Assembly: GCA_020850355.1 (NCBI GenBank)
Contig: JADZEX010000016.1
Span: 1-64,000 of the forward strand
Source of the DNA: Fimbriimonadaceae bacterium
Lineage (GTDB): Bacteria; Armatimonadota; UBA10988
Length of the DNA: 64,000 nt
Reading direction: 5' to 3'
The stretch's first letter is position 1, and every line of letters starts with the position of its first letter. Of this stretch, positions 26,501 through 34,300 are shown one piece after another. The translations under genes were made by a program, and so were the position numbers. Below the pieces are notes generated by a model. That model searched no databases. It was not told where the DNA came from and was given only the letters and a program-made list of their open reading frames with translations.

Positions 26501-27983
26501 GGGCTTGCTCGACGGTGCCGACGGCGAGTACCGCCTGCGGCTGGCGGCCGACGGCCCGACGCTGGCCTTGCTCCGGGAGCTGCCGGTGCGGCGGCTGGGG
26601 CTGGCCGACCTCGAGCTGCTCTGGGGCCGCGGCCCGTGGGGCCTGCCGGCCGAGTTGACGCCGCTGGTGCTGGCGGCGTTGCTGCGGCGGGGCTTCCTGC
26701 AGGCGGTCGACGATGCCGGTCGCCCGGCACCGCTGCGCCTGCCGCTGCGGGCGCACCTGGCCGCCGTCGAGTCAGTGACGCTGGTCGAGGCTACCGCCTG
26801 GGAGACCTTGCGACCGTTGGTGACGACGCTGCTGGGTCGCGACCTGCCGGCCCTGACGCCGGCCGCGCAGCAGGGGCTGCTGGACCGCCTGGTCCACTGG
26901 CGCGCCGCGGTCGCCGCCGAGCAGCAGAACCTCGCGGCGGCGGTCGCCAAGGTCCGTGCGGCGTTGAACCAGGAGCCGCTGCAGTGGCGCGCCGCCGAGA
27001 CGGTGGCCGCGCAGTTGGCGGCCTTGAGCGGGCTGCTCGACCCGCAGATGCTGCCGGCGCAGCAGTTGCAGCGGCTGGCGCGGGCGCTGCACGGCGTCGA
27101 CGCGGCCAGTTTGCAGCAGCTCTTCGAGCGGCAGCAGGCGCTGCGTCGTTTCGCGCTGGATCCCGACCGACTGCTGCACGCTGTGGCCGAGCTGCGGGCG
27201 GTCGAGCTGCCGTCCGAGCATCCCCTGGCGGCCGCCCGTGAGGCGCTGCTGGCGCGGCTGCAGGCCGGTGACGCCGCCGCCTTCGACATCGATCCGTTGC
27301 TGACCGACCTGACCGCCTGGCGCGAGGCCTACGCCGCGGCCTACCGCGAGCATCACGCGGCGGTCCACGCCGATCAGCGCTACGCGGCCTACGATGCGTT
27401 GCGCAGCGGACCGTTGCTGCGGCTGCTGGGCAACCTCTCGCGCCTGGCGGTGGACGTGCCCGAGAGCGCCGTGAGCGTCGATGCCGCGTTGCGTGAGGCG
27501 CGCGGCCGGCAATGCCGGCGGGCCGACCTGACGCTGCTGCTGGCCGCGCAACCGGTCTGCCCGGAGTGCCGCCTGCCCCTCGGCGCCGAGCTCGCCCTGC
27601 CGCCGGCCGCGGAACTGGTCGCGATGGTCGAGCGCGGCATCGCCGACACGTTGGCGCGGCTGCGGGCGCCGGCCCCGGCCGCCGAACTGGAGCGCGGGCT
27701 GCGGACCCTGGACCGCCAAGACCCCCGCGTGGCGGCGGCGCGGCGACTGCTCGATCCCGCCAGCCCCGTGGCCGAGCTGGCCGCGGCGACCAGTTTCGCG
27801 GTGGTCGATCTGGTCAACCAACTGCTCACCGACCAGCCGGCCGCAACGCGGCGCCTGGCCGACCTCCGCGCGCAGCTCGACGGGCGGCGGCTGGCGTTGC
27901 GGCAGGTCCGGGCCGTGGTGGACCGCTGGCTCGACCCGGCCGGTGACCTGGCCGACGACGACCTGGTCGAGTTTCAGGAGTAG
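23589..27983 (+). CDS. RAYT/Y1-transposase-like domain fused to a large BrxC/PglY/DUF6079-like P-loop ATPase
   Basis: A 1464-residue protein. Residues about 18-150 align by eye with REP-associated tyrosine transposases: RTWHLVFR (for YHV..R), ILAFALLPAELDLLLSG (for the LMPNHxHLLL strand), NRLSRQVNRALGRKGSLL, and ADWVALAEAIEERVVAAGLA (for the D-Y..YI.NPV.AGL helix). The HUH residues are Glu66-Leu-Asp68 and the catalytic Tyr position is Trp114, so the domain is dead as a nuclease. A CPAC knuckle follows (137-140). Then comes a giant ATPase: Walker A GLYGAGKSH (Lys252), Walker B VLLVLDELAVF (Asp415-Glu416), a long helical body and a late CPEC (1324-1327). The ATG at 23589 overlaps the sulfatase stop; 23622 is an alternative. 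The ATPase is typical of phage-defence families, but the function is unproven. Confidence 0.8.
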   Translation: MTASGAKAVVTMSDVAPRTWHLVFRATSGTEPFAEGVGRAAALQALASYAATGEAVILAFALLPAELDLLLSGGDGDELADNLRNRLSRQVNRALGRKGSLLGPALVQATDADWVALAEAIEERVVAAGLALTAAACPACSAAVEHASWVRQVPTSGPRAASLAAPPLRIGDVIRVAEVPTVVQLAAAVELAAQLRQPDPAASSRELLRDYVARWYLDDRRTLQVARTVLGGLARPTPGAGWFVTGLYGAGKSHLLAATALTAGSALARQELLAAQPALADLRAGLLAAGDRLVVAVALDQQSPGGSLEDAVFAAAGLALAELGCGAPLAEPDWVCAQTAEHLLPRWEPQLDAAAGGSWRQLAAARPAAAALLAQELVVAQRLPITFAQSRVERLGRLQELAAEVGRHGVLLVLDELAVFLAARDRAGLHADASFLQFLGQRSQHSPLWVLAALQKQIEDVGEIEHYTLRQIKDRFETRLALPLAAARQVLARKALPRHDGATLQAAVEACQRAWGGGARLTDLSVALLRESYPLHPLTLSILENCAERFLARTRSVIEFATTRVRGDELAPGILDRPATALLTPDELWDHFARDMVQHPDLRRYHEQVVRWYEEHLASLVSAPADRELALRAVKTLVLLRLAGLQRSLRDLAAALEPRPAGREERLRELLEQLRTGGNWLTVERRAGEAQDCYLVDLEWDANEVLRRRQRSLAATLRPGDVRLTQVAVGACDRPDFPLAAALHARRAEVVWRHSRRQLFLVLRDLSQLSGHELANHAALLAGPEVSECCYLFIAEPQATAVQAAAFEAALAEVPEQRWRRALAAWIPREASAAERRQWVDDAAAELLRADPSARAGPSGEALLARLDEDAPERLERLRELLGRLLAEGQLLTADGALPLAGNSWAELLEQAVGRCLDGVFPRYAELAPRGRLPAAGVAAELVEALVLPGELTVAPSSVRALQLEAIARPLGLLDGADGEYRLRLAADGPTLALLRELPVRRLGLADLELLWGRGPWGLPAELTPLVLAALLRRGFLQAVDDAGRPAPLRLPLRAHLAAVESVTLVEATAWETLRPLVTTLLGRDLPALTPAAQQGLLDRLVHWRAAVAAEQQNLAAAVAKVRAALNQEPLQWRAAETVAAQLAALSGLLDPQMLPAQQLQRLARALHGVDAASLQQLFERQQALRRFALDPDRLLHAVAELRAVELPSEHPLAAAREALLARLQAGDAAAFDIDPLLTDLTAWREAYAAAYREHHAAVHADQRYAAYDALRSGPLLRLLGNLSRLAVDVPESAVSVDAALREARGRQCRRADLTLLLAAQPVCPECRLPLGAELALPPAAELVAMVERGIADTLARLRAPAPAAELERGLRTLDRQDPRVAAARRLLDPASPVAELAAATSFAVVDLVNQLLTDQPAATRRLADLRAQLDGRRLALRQVRAVVDRWLDPAGDLADDDLVEFQE

Positions 27984-29593
27984 TCGCTGGCCAGCAGCTC
28001 GGCGGCGGCCACCTGCAGCAGCAGCGCGGTGCGCAGCCGGTTGAGGGGCTCCAGCGGGCGGCGCCGGACCAGCCGCAGCCAGAGGTGCACCGTCACCGGA
28101 TCGAACCAGCCCCGCGCCCCCAACGCCGCTGGCGAGAGCGCCTGATCGAAGGGCGCTGGCAGCGGGTCGCTCAGCAACAGCTCCACCTCCGCCAGGCGCC
28201 GGTCCAGCTTGGGGCGGCTGACGACATCGTCGGGCAGGTCGGCTGCGGCCGCCTGCCGCAGGCGGGGCTTGCCGCCCAGCCGTGCTGGCCAGGGCCAGGC
28301 CGCCAGCCCCGCGCGGGGGCCTGGTTCCAGGTAGGGCGCTCGCAGACTCAGATCATGCTGCCAGGCCAGCCGGCTCAAGACCGGCAGGTGTCCCCCGGCG
28401 ATCCGGCCGGCCAGCTCCTGCGCCGCGGCGGCGCGGCCCGCGGGCAGCCCGGCCAGTTCCTGCGGCGGGCGGGGCGGGCGCGGCGGCAGCGTGCCCAACA
28501 ACGGCTGCGCCGCCAGCCGCTCAGCCGCCCAGAGCTCGGCACGCAAGTGCCAGCGCAGGTGCCAGCTCGCGAAGTGCCAGGGCCGCGCGCCGTACAACGC
28601 GGTGGCCGCAGCGGCCACCTGACCGCGTGCGCCGTGGCGCCAGGACGTCCACCGCAGCGCTCGCGACAGGCCGCGCCCGCCGGTCAGCTCATCGGCGCCC
28701 AGGCCGCTCAGCAGAATGGTTGCGCCCGCGGCGGCGGCGGCCGCGACGGCCGTGGCCAGGGCGATCGGGCCGAGGCTGTCGAGCGGCAGGCCGGTGCTGC
28801 GGACCAGGCTGGCCCAGGTCTGCGCCGCGGCGGCGGTCAGGCCGACGCGGCGATGCGGCAGGTGGAGTTGGCCCGCCAGCGGCGTGGCGTGGTCGGCCTG
28901 CGCCAGCCAGGGGGCCATCGTGGTATGCACGCTCGTCGCCGGCCGCGGCGCCAAGGCCGCCAGCCAGGCGCTGTCGAGCCCGCCCGAGAGCAGCACGGTG
29001 GGCCGCTCGGCGGAATCCAGCGCCGCGCGCAGCACCTCGCGCGGGGCGGCCACGGTGACCGGGCGGGGCGCCGGCAGTCGGACGATCCGTTGGCGGCCCG
29101 CGGCCCAGGTGACCAGCGTGCCGGGCTCGACCTGTCGGATCCCCCGCCACAGCGTGTCAGGGGCCGCCGGCTGCCCGGTCACCAGGGCGTCAGCCAGCGC
29201 GGCCAGATCGAACTCCGCGCCGCCCGCGCCCGCGGCGCGCAGCCGTGGTGGCAGGTCGGCCCAAACGCAGCCGAGCGGGGTTGCCGCGTAGCACAGCGGG
29301 ATCCACCCCAGGGCGTCCCGCGCCAGCAGCAGCCGGCGGCGGTCGCGGTCCCACAGCGCCAGGGCGGCCGGTTCAGCCAGCAGCGGCTGGAAGCCATCGG
29401 GATCGGCCAGGTAGGCGGCGCCGACGGCGGCCGGATCGAGGGTCCCGACGCACGCCACGAGGAGCCCGGCGGGCTGTGCGAGCCGGCCGTTGAGCGTCGC
29501 CAGCCAGGCGTCACCGAGGTGCTGGCCGCGGAACCGCTCGACGGGCGTTGCCGGCTCGCCGACCCAGCCCGCGAGCAGGCCGACGGCGATCAC
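27974..29593 (-). CDS. Asparagine-synthetase-like protein without the glutaminase cysteine
   Basis: A 539-residue AsnB-superfamily protein. The N-terminal Ntn-type domain is recognisable (AALALWDRDRRRLLLARDALG), but residue 2 is Ile where glutamine-dependent AsnB has the nucleophile Cys, so glutaminase activity should be absent. The synthetase domain keeps the ATP pyrophosphatase loop SGGLDS at 203-208 and LLSGLGADELTGG. Family members of this kind include true asparagine synthetases and amide-forming enzymes such as lasso-peptide cyclases. It starts with GTG in a GTGA overlap with the stop of the ABC exporter gene, so the two are co-translated. Its 3' end overlaps the convergent ATPase gene by ten bases. 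Confidence 0.85.
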   Translation of the reverse strand: MIAVGLLAGWVGEPATPVERFRGQHLGDAWLATLNGRLAQPAGLLVACVGTLDPAAVGAAYLADPDGFQPLLAEPAALALWDRDRRRLLLARDALGWIPLCYAATPLGCVWADLPPRLRAAGAGGAEFDLAALADALVTGQPAAPDTLWRGIRQVEPGTLVTWAAGRQRIVRLPAPRPVTVAAPREVLRAALDSAERPTVLLSGGLDSAWLAALAPRPATSVHTTMAPWLAQADHATPLAGQLHLPHRRVGLTAAAAQTWASLVRSTGLPLDSLGPIALATAVAAAAAAGATILLSGLGADELTGGRGLSRALRWTSWRHGARGQVAAAATALYGARPWHFASWHLRWHLRAELWAAERLAAQPLLGTLPPRPPRPPQELAGLPAGRAAAAQELAGRIAGGHLPVLSRLAWQHDLSLRAPYLEPGPRAGLAAWPWPARLGGKPRLRQAAAADLPDDVVSRPKLDRRLAEVELLLSDPLPAPFDQALSPAALGARGWFDPVTVHLWLRLVRRRPLEPLNRLRTALLLQVAAAELLASDYS

Positions 29594-31443
29594 TTCTTGG
29601 CAGTGCCGGCCCGGTCGCGGCCGGGCGTGACCACCTGCTGCGTCGTGGTGGTGGTCTCCTCGTCGTCGTCCTCGTCCTGCTGCTCCTGCTTGCGGAACTG
29701 CATGTTGTAGAGCTTGGCATACAGCCCGCCCCGCTCCAGCAGCTCCTCGTGCGTCCCGGCATCGACGATGATGCCGTTCTCGAGGACCACGATCCGGTCG
29801 GCCTTCATGATGGTCGACAGGCGGTGCGCAATCACGAACGAGGTGCGACCCTCCATCAGCCGGTCGAGGGCGGCCTGGATCAACGCCTCGGAGGTGCTGT
29901 CGAGCGCCGAGGTGGCTTCGTCGAGGATCAGGATCCGCGGATCGCGCAAGATGGCGCGCGCGATGGCGACGCGCTGACGTTGGCCGCCCGACAGCTTCAG
30001 CCCGCGCTCACCCAGCTCGGTGTCGTAGTCCTCGGGCAGCTCCATGATGAAGTCGTGCGCGTTGGCCGCCATCGCCGCGCGGACGATCAGGTCGTTGCTG
30101 GCGTGCCGGTTGCCGTACCGGATGTTGTCGCGAATCGAGCCGGTGAAGAGGTGGGTCTCCTGCAGCACCATCCCGATGTTGCGCCGCAGGCAGCGCAGCC
30201 GGATGTCCTTCAGGTTGTGGCCGTCGAGGAACAGGTCGCCGGTGGTCGGGTCGTAGAACCGGGCGATCAGGTTGGCGAGGGTGGTCTTGCCCGACCCCGA
30301 TGGCCCGACGAAGGCGATCATCTGGCCGGGGTTGACCTCCATGTTGATGCTCTGCAGCACCAGCTCGTCGGGGATATAGCCGAAGTTGACATTGCGAAAC
30401 TCGACGGCGCCGTCGATCGTCTCCAGATCGACCGCGTCGGGGCGGTCCTCGACCTCGGGCCGGGTGTCGAGCACGTCGAAGATCCGCTCCAGGGCGACCA
30501 TCGCGCGGATCACCACGTCGTTCGACTGGATCAGCCGCTCGACCGGTCCGTAGAGCATGCCGAGGTAGGTGTTGAACTGCACCAGCGTCCCGATGGTGAA
30601 GCCGTACATGCCATGGACGATGAAGTAGCCGCCGATCAGGTACATCGCGGCGGTGCCGGCGCCGGAGAGCACCGCGGCGCTGCGGCCGAGGTAGAGCGAC
30701 ATCTTCGCGGACTCGATGGTCAGGCCGTAGTTCTCCCGCAGTTGGTGCATGAACAGCCGCGTCTCGCTGCGCTCGCGGGTGAACGACTTGACGACCTTGG
30801 TGGCGGCGATCTTCTCATGGAGGTTGCCGGAGATCTCGCTGACCTTCTCGCGGACTTTGCGGTAGGCCCGCTGGATGCGCTTCCGCATCATCATGAAGTT
30901 GATGATGTAGAGCGGGATCAGGAGCACCGAGACGAGGCCCATGATCCAGTTCAGGATGAACATGTAGCAGACCAGGAAGACGATCAGGATGATGTCGCTG
31001 AGCAACTGCACCATCGTCCCGCTGGCGAGGTTGCCGATGGCGTCGACGTCGTACATCACGCGCGACATGATCCGCCCGGTTTGGCGCGACTCGAAGTAGG
31101 CCATCGAGAGCTTCTGCAGATGCTTGTGCAACGCGCGGCGGATGTCGAAGATGATCCGTTGGCCGACCTTGGTGACCTTCCAGGAGCGCAGGTAGCCGAT
31201 CCCGGCCATCAGGAAGGTGTTGGCGATCATCAGCCCGACGCCGATCAGCAGCTTCGCCTGGTCCGGCTGGATCGGGTTGCGGGTGCCCAGGGACTTGGCC
31301 CCCAGGGCGTCGTCCATGATGTAGCGGAAGATCACCGGACGCCACAGCGAGACCGCCGTGACCAGCATCAGGTAGCCCATGATCTGGGCGATTTGCCAGC
31401 GGTAGGGACGCACGAAACGCAGGAAGCGGACGAAGAGGTTCAT
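29590..31443 (-). CDS. ABC exporter, fused permease and ATPase
   Basis: A 617-residue half-transporter of the MsbA/lipid-drug exporter type that would work as a dimer in the inner membrane. The N-terminal half has six transmembrane helices (GYLMLVTAVSLW, LIGVGLMIANTFLMAGIGYL, ILIVFLVCYMFILNWIMGLV). The ATPase half has Walker A GPSGSGKTT, the Q-loop GMVLQETHLF, signature LSGGQRQR, Walker B ILILDEATS and the switch His in VIAHRLST. An acidic and Thr-rich tail (DEDDDEETTTTT) ends the protein. I start at the ATG at 31443, six bases after GGTGAG. It overlaps the downstream AsnB-like gene, and VanW is encoded 48 bases upstream. The substrate is unknown. Confidence 0.93.
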   Translation of the reverse strand: MNLFVRFLRFVRPYRWQIAQIMGYLMLVTAVSLWRPVIFRYIMDDALGAKSLGTRNPIQPDQAKLLIGVGLMIANTFLMAGIGYLRSWKVTKVGQRIIFDIRRALHKHLQKLSMAYFESRQTGRIMSRVMYDVDAIGNLASGTMVQLLSDIILIVFLVCYMFILNWIMGLVSVLLIPLYIINFMMMRKRIQRAYRKVREKVSEISGNLHEKIAATKVVKSFTRERSETRLFMHQLRENYGLTIESAKMSLYLGRSAAVLSGAGTAAMYLIGGYFIVHGMYGFTIGTLVQFNTYLGMLYGPVERLIQSNDVVIRAMVALERIFDVLDTRPEVEDRPDAVDLETIDGAVEFRNVNFGYIPDELVLQSINMEVNPGQMIAFVGPSGSGKTTLANLIARFYDPTTGDLFLDGHNLKDIRLRCLRRNIGMVLQETHLFTGSIRDNIRYGNRHASNDLIVRAAMAANAHDFIMELPEDYDTELGERGLKLSGGQRQRVAIARAILRDPRILILDEATSALDSTSEALIQAALDRLMEGRTSFVIAHRLSTIMKADRIVVLENGIIVDAGTHEELLERGGLYAKLYNMQFRKQEQQDEDDDEETTTTTQQVVTPGRDRAGTAKK

Positions 31444-31491
31444 CACCAACTCACCGATCTCGTCCTGGGCCGGGGCGAGCCTTGCCGGACG

Positions 31492-32778
31492 CTAATCCGG
31501 TGTCGTCGAGGTCTTTTCCTTCTCGTAGGGGTAGAAGCTGTCACAGATGTGCTCGCGCTCTTTGAGGACCTGCCCGTCGAGGGTCTTGACGGTCCGCCAC
31601 AGCGAGCCCCCCTTGCCAGCCCGGCCGTACCAGAAGTCACTGTCGAGGTCGACCTCGTAGTCGTCGCTGCGGTCGCCGATGATGCTGATCACCAGGTCGA
31701 GGTTGTCGCGCAGCTCACCCCACAATAGCACGGGATGCGTCAAGGAGTTGCGGAACTTCAGATCCTGCACGCCGTAGTAGACGGTCGCGTCGCGCGCCGG
31801 CTGCACGTAATGCACCGTCTTCGAGTGGTTGCCCCGCTGCGTGATCTGCAAGTTGGCCTTCAGCGCGGCGTTGAAGACGGTCGTGGCGAGCTGGCAGATC
31901 CCACCGGCGGTGCTCCAGCGCTCTTCGATGGTGCCATCGGGCTGGCGCAAGAAGATCACCGACTCCTTGAAGCCGTCCTCGGCGCGCCGTTCGCCCAGGT
32001 CGTTGTTGAAGCTCCACTCTTCACCCGGCAGCAGCAGACGCCCGTTGAAGCGCTCGACCAGCAGCCCCACGTTGTGCGCCCGGTTGGCGCGCATCACGCC
32101 GTAGTAGCCGTCGGACATGCTGGTGGTGAAGCTGGCCAGAACCGCGTTGAGCGACTCCTGCAACTGCGCCATGCGGACCTTCGGGGCCGCCGTCTGGACT
32201 ACCAGCGGCACGCTGGCTGGCGGCGGGAAGACCCCGGTCGCGGTGACCTTGGCGGCGGTCTGCACGACATTCACAGTGAGTCCGTCGGCTTCGGGCTCAA
32301 AGTAGAGCTGCGTGCCGATCACGTCGGTCACCCGGGCGTCGCGCGGCGGCCGGTCGACCGCCTGGGCGAGTTCGCCGATCAGGCCCTCCAGCCGGGCCTG
32401 GTCGGCGCTGCTGGGCACGGCCACCGCGAGGCCCTTTTCGGCACTTCGCAGCCGCGCCCGCGCCCGCGCCAGGGGGCCACCCTGCCGAGTCGCCTGGTAG
32501 GCCGCCTGGACCGCCTGGTCGAAATGGTAGACCCGGGCGAACTTGGTGTTGGCGATGCTCCAGCGGCGGATGTCGACGGTCAGCTCGACCCGTTCGGGAC
32601 AGCGCGGCGCCAGCTCGCTGCGGACCTTCTGGAGCGCGGCCTCTTGAGTCAGCCCGCCGACGTAGACGCGTTCGATCCAGACGCCCTCGGCGATCCGGGC
32701 GTCGTCGTGCAGCAGCCCGCCGGCGGCGCCGAGGGTGAAGGTGAGGGCACAGATGGCGGTGAAGACAAGATAGCGCAT
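31492..32778 (-). CDS. VanW family protein with a membrane anchor
   Basis: A 428-residue exported or membrane-anchored protein (MRYLVFTAICALTFTLGAAGG) of the VanW family, often linked to cell-envelope and peptidoglycan functions but of unknown reaction. A helical and beta N-terminal region is followed by the VanW core: LLVERFNGRLLLPGEEWSFN, then STAGGICQLATTVFNAALKA and the HPVLLWGEL strand near the end. It heads the minus-strand unit VanW, ABC exporter, AsnB-like. A candidate promoter lies at 32845-32873. The strong AGGAGG lies about 20 bases before the ATG, so a non-ATG start four codons upstream cannot be ruled out. Confidence 0.88.
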   Translation of the reverse strand: MRYLVFTAICALTFTLGAAGGLLHDDARIAEGVWIERVYVGGLTQEAALQKVRSELAPRCPERVELTVDIRRWSIANTKFARVYHFDQAVQAAYQATRQGGPLARARARLRSAEKGLAVAVPSSADQARLEGLIGELAQAVDRPPRDARVTDVIGTQLYFEPEADGLTVNVVQTAAKVTATGVFPPPASVPLVVQTAAPKVRMAQLQESLNAVLASFTTSMSDGYYGVMRANRAHNVGLLVERFNGRLLLPGEEWSFNNDLGERRAEDGFKESVIFLRQPDGTIEERWSTAGGICQLATTVFNAALKANLQITQRGNHSKTVHYVQPARDATVYYGVQDLKFRNSLTHPVLLWGELRDNLDLVISIIGDRSDDYEVDLDSDFWYGRAGKGGSLWRTVKTLDGQVLKEREHICDSFYPYEKEKTSTTPD

Positions 32779-32844
32779 CGGTCCAGCCAGGACGGTCCTC
32801 CTGCTTCCGACGCCAGAGCCAACCGGCAGTTTCGTCTCTTCCGT

Positions 32845-32873
32845 AGGTTAGTGCCGGACTCGGCGAGCGTCAA
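32845..32873 (-). promoter_or_regulatory. Candidate promoter of the VanW-ABC-AsnB unit
   Basis: On the minus strand TTGACG (32873-32868) is followed after 17 bases by TAACCT (32850-32845). The -10 match is only moderate. The predicted leader is about 60 bases and includes an AGGAGG box. It lies in the divergent gap with the methyltransferase gene. Confidence 0.45.
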
Positions 32874-32911
32874 CGCGGCGCGCGTAACGGGCCGCTGAAC
32901 AGGGCCAGGCG

Positions 32912-34219
32912 ATGAGCGCCAGCGGTGATCCACAACCAGGCTTGGAGCTGATCTGGCCCGGCAAGTACGACCCGGCCGGGCAGCGGCGGCAGCCCGCCGC
33001 CGCCGACCTGGCACGGCCGTTGCGGCCGCTCCTGACGTCGCCCGGACGGACCGCCGTGGAGGCCGAGTTGCTGCTGGGCGACAACCTCACCATCAGCGCG
33101 AGTCTGCTGGCCAGTTGCCGCGGGCAGGTCGACCTGATCTACGTCGATCCGCCGTTTGCGATTGGCAGTCACCTGGCGGCACAGGCCACCCTCGACGACG
33201 GCTCGGCGGTGCGGCTGCCGGGTTACGACGACCGCTGGCCGCAGGGACCGGGGCAGTACGTCGCGATGCTGGCCGAGCGGCTGGCCCTCTGGCGCGAGTT
33301 GCTGACTCCGAGCGGCAGCCTGGTGGTTCATGTCGACCGCCGCGCCCAGCATTGGGTGCGCCTGCTGCTCGACGAGTTGCTGGGCGCCGAGCGGTTCGTC
33401 AACGAGATCATCTGGACCTACAGCACCTCGGGTCGCTCGCAGCGCGCCTGGCCGCACAAACACGACAACCTCTACTGGTACTGCCTGGCCGACCCGCCGC
33501 GCTTCTTTGCCGAACAGGCGCGGGTGCCCTACAGTCAGGCCTACCTCGAGTCGCACTTCACCCACACCGACGCCGCCGGACGCCGTTGCCGGCAGCGCCT
33601 CGACTGCGGCAAGTGGCGAACCTACTACCCCGACCAGGGGATGTTGCCGAACTCGGTCTGGGACATCCCCTACGTCAACAGCCAGGCGGCCGAACGGACC
33701 GGCTACCCGACCCAGAAGCCGCTGCCGCTGCTGCGGCGGCTGGTGGACGCCCTGACGCAGCCCGGCGACCTGGTGCTGGACCCGTGCTGCGGCAGCGGCA
33801 CGACTCTGCTGGCGGCGGCCGCGGGCGGGCGGCACAGCCTCGGGATCGACGCCAGCCCGCTGGCGATCGCCATCGCCGAGCAGCGCCTGGCGCGAGCGGG
33901 GCAGGGCTACCGGCTGCGCGCCGTGACACCACCACCCGGCGCTGGCCGGGCGAGCTGCCGGGTCGGCGATCACCTCGGCGGCTGGCGGCTCGAGTTGACC
34001 GGCTACCGTGCCAGCGACGGCTCCGGCGACGGGCTGGAGTGGCTGGCGATGTGGCAACTGCTGCAGGCCGGCGACCCGCCCGCGGTGCTGCACGCCGTGG
34101 TCCGCCAGCGCCGGGCTGGTCTGGCCGCCACCCTGGACCTGCCCGCGCGACCGCCCGGCCCCCTGCAGCTCCGGCTGGTTGACCGCCGCGGAGCTGTGAC
34201 GCTGCAGCCGCTGGACTGA
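32912..34219 (+). CDS. Beta-class DNA methyltransferase (adenine N6 or cytosine N4), apparent orphan
   Basis: A 435-residue site-specific DNA methyltransferase. Motif IV comes first as YVDPPF (Asp79-Phe82), and the SAM motif I comes later as LDPCCGSGTTLLAAAA from residue 290, which is the beta order used by type III Mod and many type II enzymes. YPTQKPLPLLRRLVDAL is the usual motif-X-like helix before it. The segment FVNEIIWTYSTSGRSQRAWP is typical of Mod subunits. A beta-rich C-terminal extension of about 110 residues follows motif I. No restriction endonuclease or Res helicase gene adjoins it. It could be a regulatory or protective orphan enzyme. Confidence 0.9.
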   Translation: MSASGDPQPGLELIWPGKYDPAGQRRQPAAADLARPLRPLLTSPGRTAVEAELLLGDNLTISASLLASCRGQVDLIYVDPPFAIGSHLAAQATLDDGSAVRLPGYDDRWPQGPGQYVAMLAERLALWRELLTPSGSLVVHVDRRAQHWVRLLLDELLGAERFVNEIIWTYSTSGRSQRAWPHKHDNLYWYCLADPPRFFAEQARVPYSQAYLESHFTHTDAAGRRCRQRLDCGKWRTYYPDQGMLPNSVWDIPYVNSQAAERTGYPTQKPLPLLRRLVDALTQPGDLVLDPCCGSGTTLLAAAAGGRHSLGIDASPLAIAIAEQRLARAGQGYRLRAVTPPPGAGRASCRVGDHLGGWRLELTGYRASDGSGDGLEWLAMWQLLQAGDPPAVLHAVVRQRRAGLAATLDLPARPPGPLQLRLVDRRGAVTLQPLD

Positions 34220-34300
34220 CCGCAGCCGCGAGAAGGGTTCCGGCGTCACCTGGCCAACCGACCTCCCTACCGCGGGCCAGCAGGCCGGGAGCCAGCCACC

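Noticed and set aside
24402-26756. A 784-codon open frame on the minus strand
   Set aside because: Antisense of the large ATPase, Gln/Arg-rich and motif-free.
27974-32778. A lasso-peptide biosynthetic cluster
   Set aside because: An AsnB-like protein and an ABC exporter are present, but no precursor peptide, B-type protease or RRE gene is visible; the idea is kept only as a finding to test.
23589-34219. A BREX phage-exclusion system
   Set aside because: The ATPase is BrxC/PglY-like and a DNA methyltransferase is nearby, but there is no PglZ, BrxA, BrxB or BrxL, and the genes lie in separate operons with an exporter unit between them.
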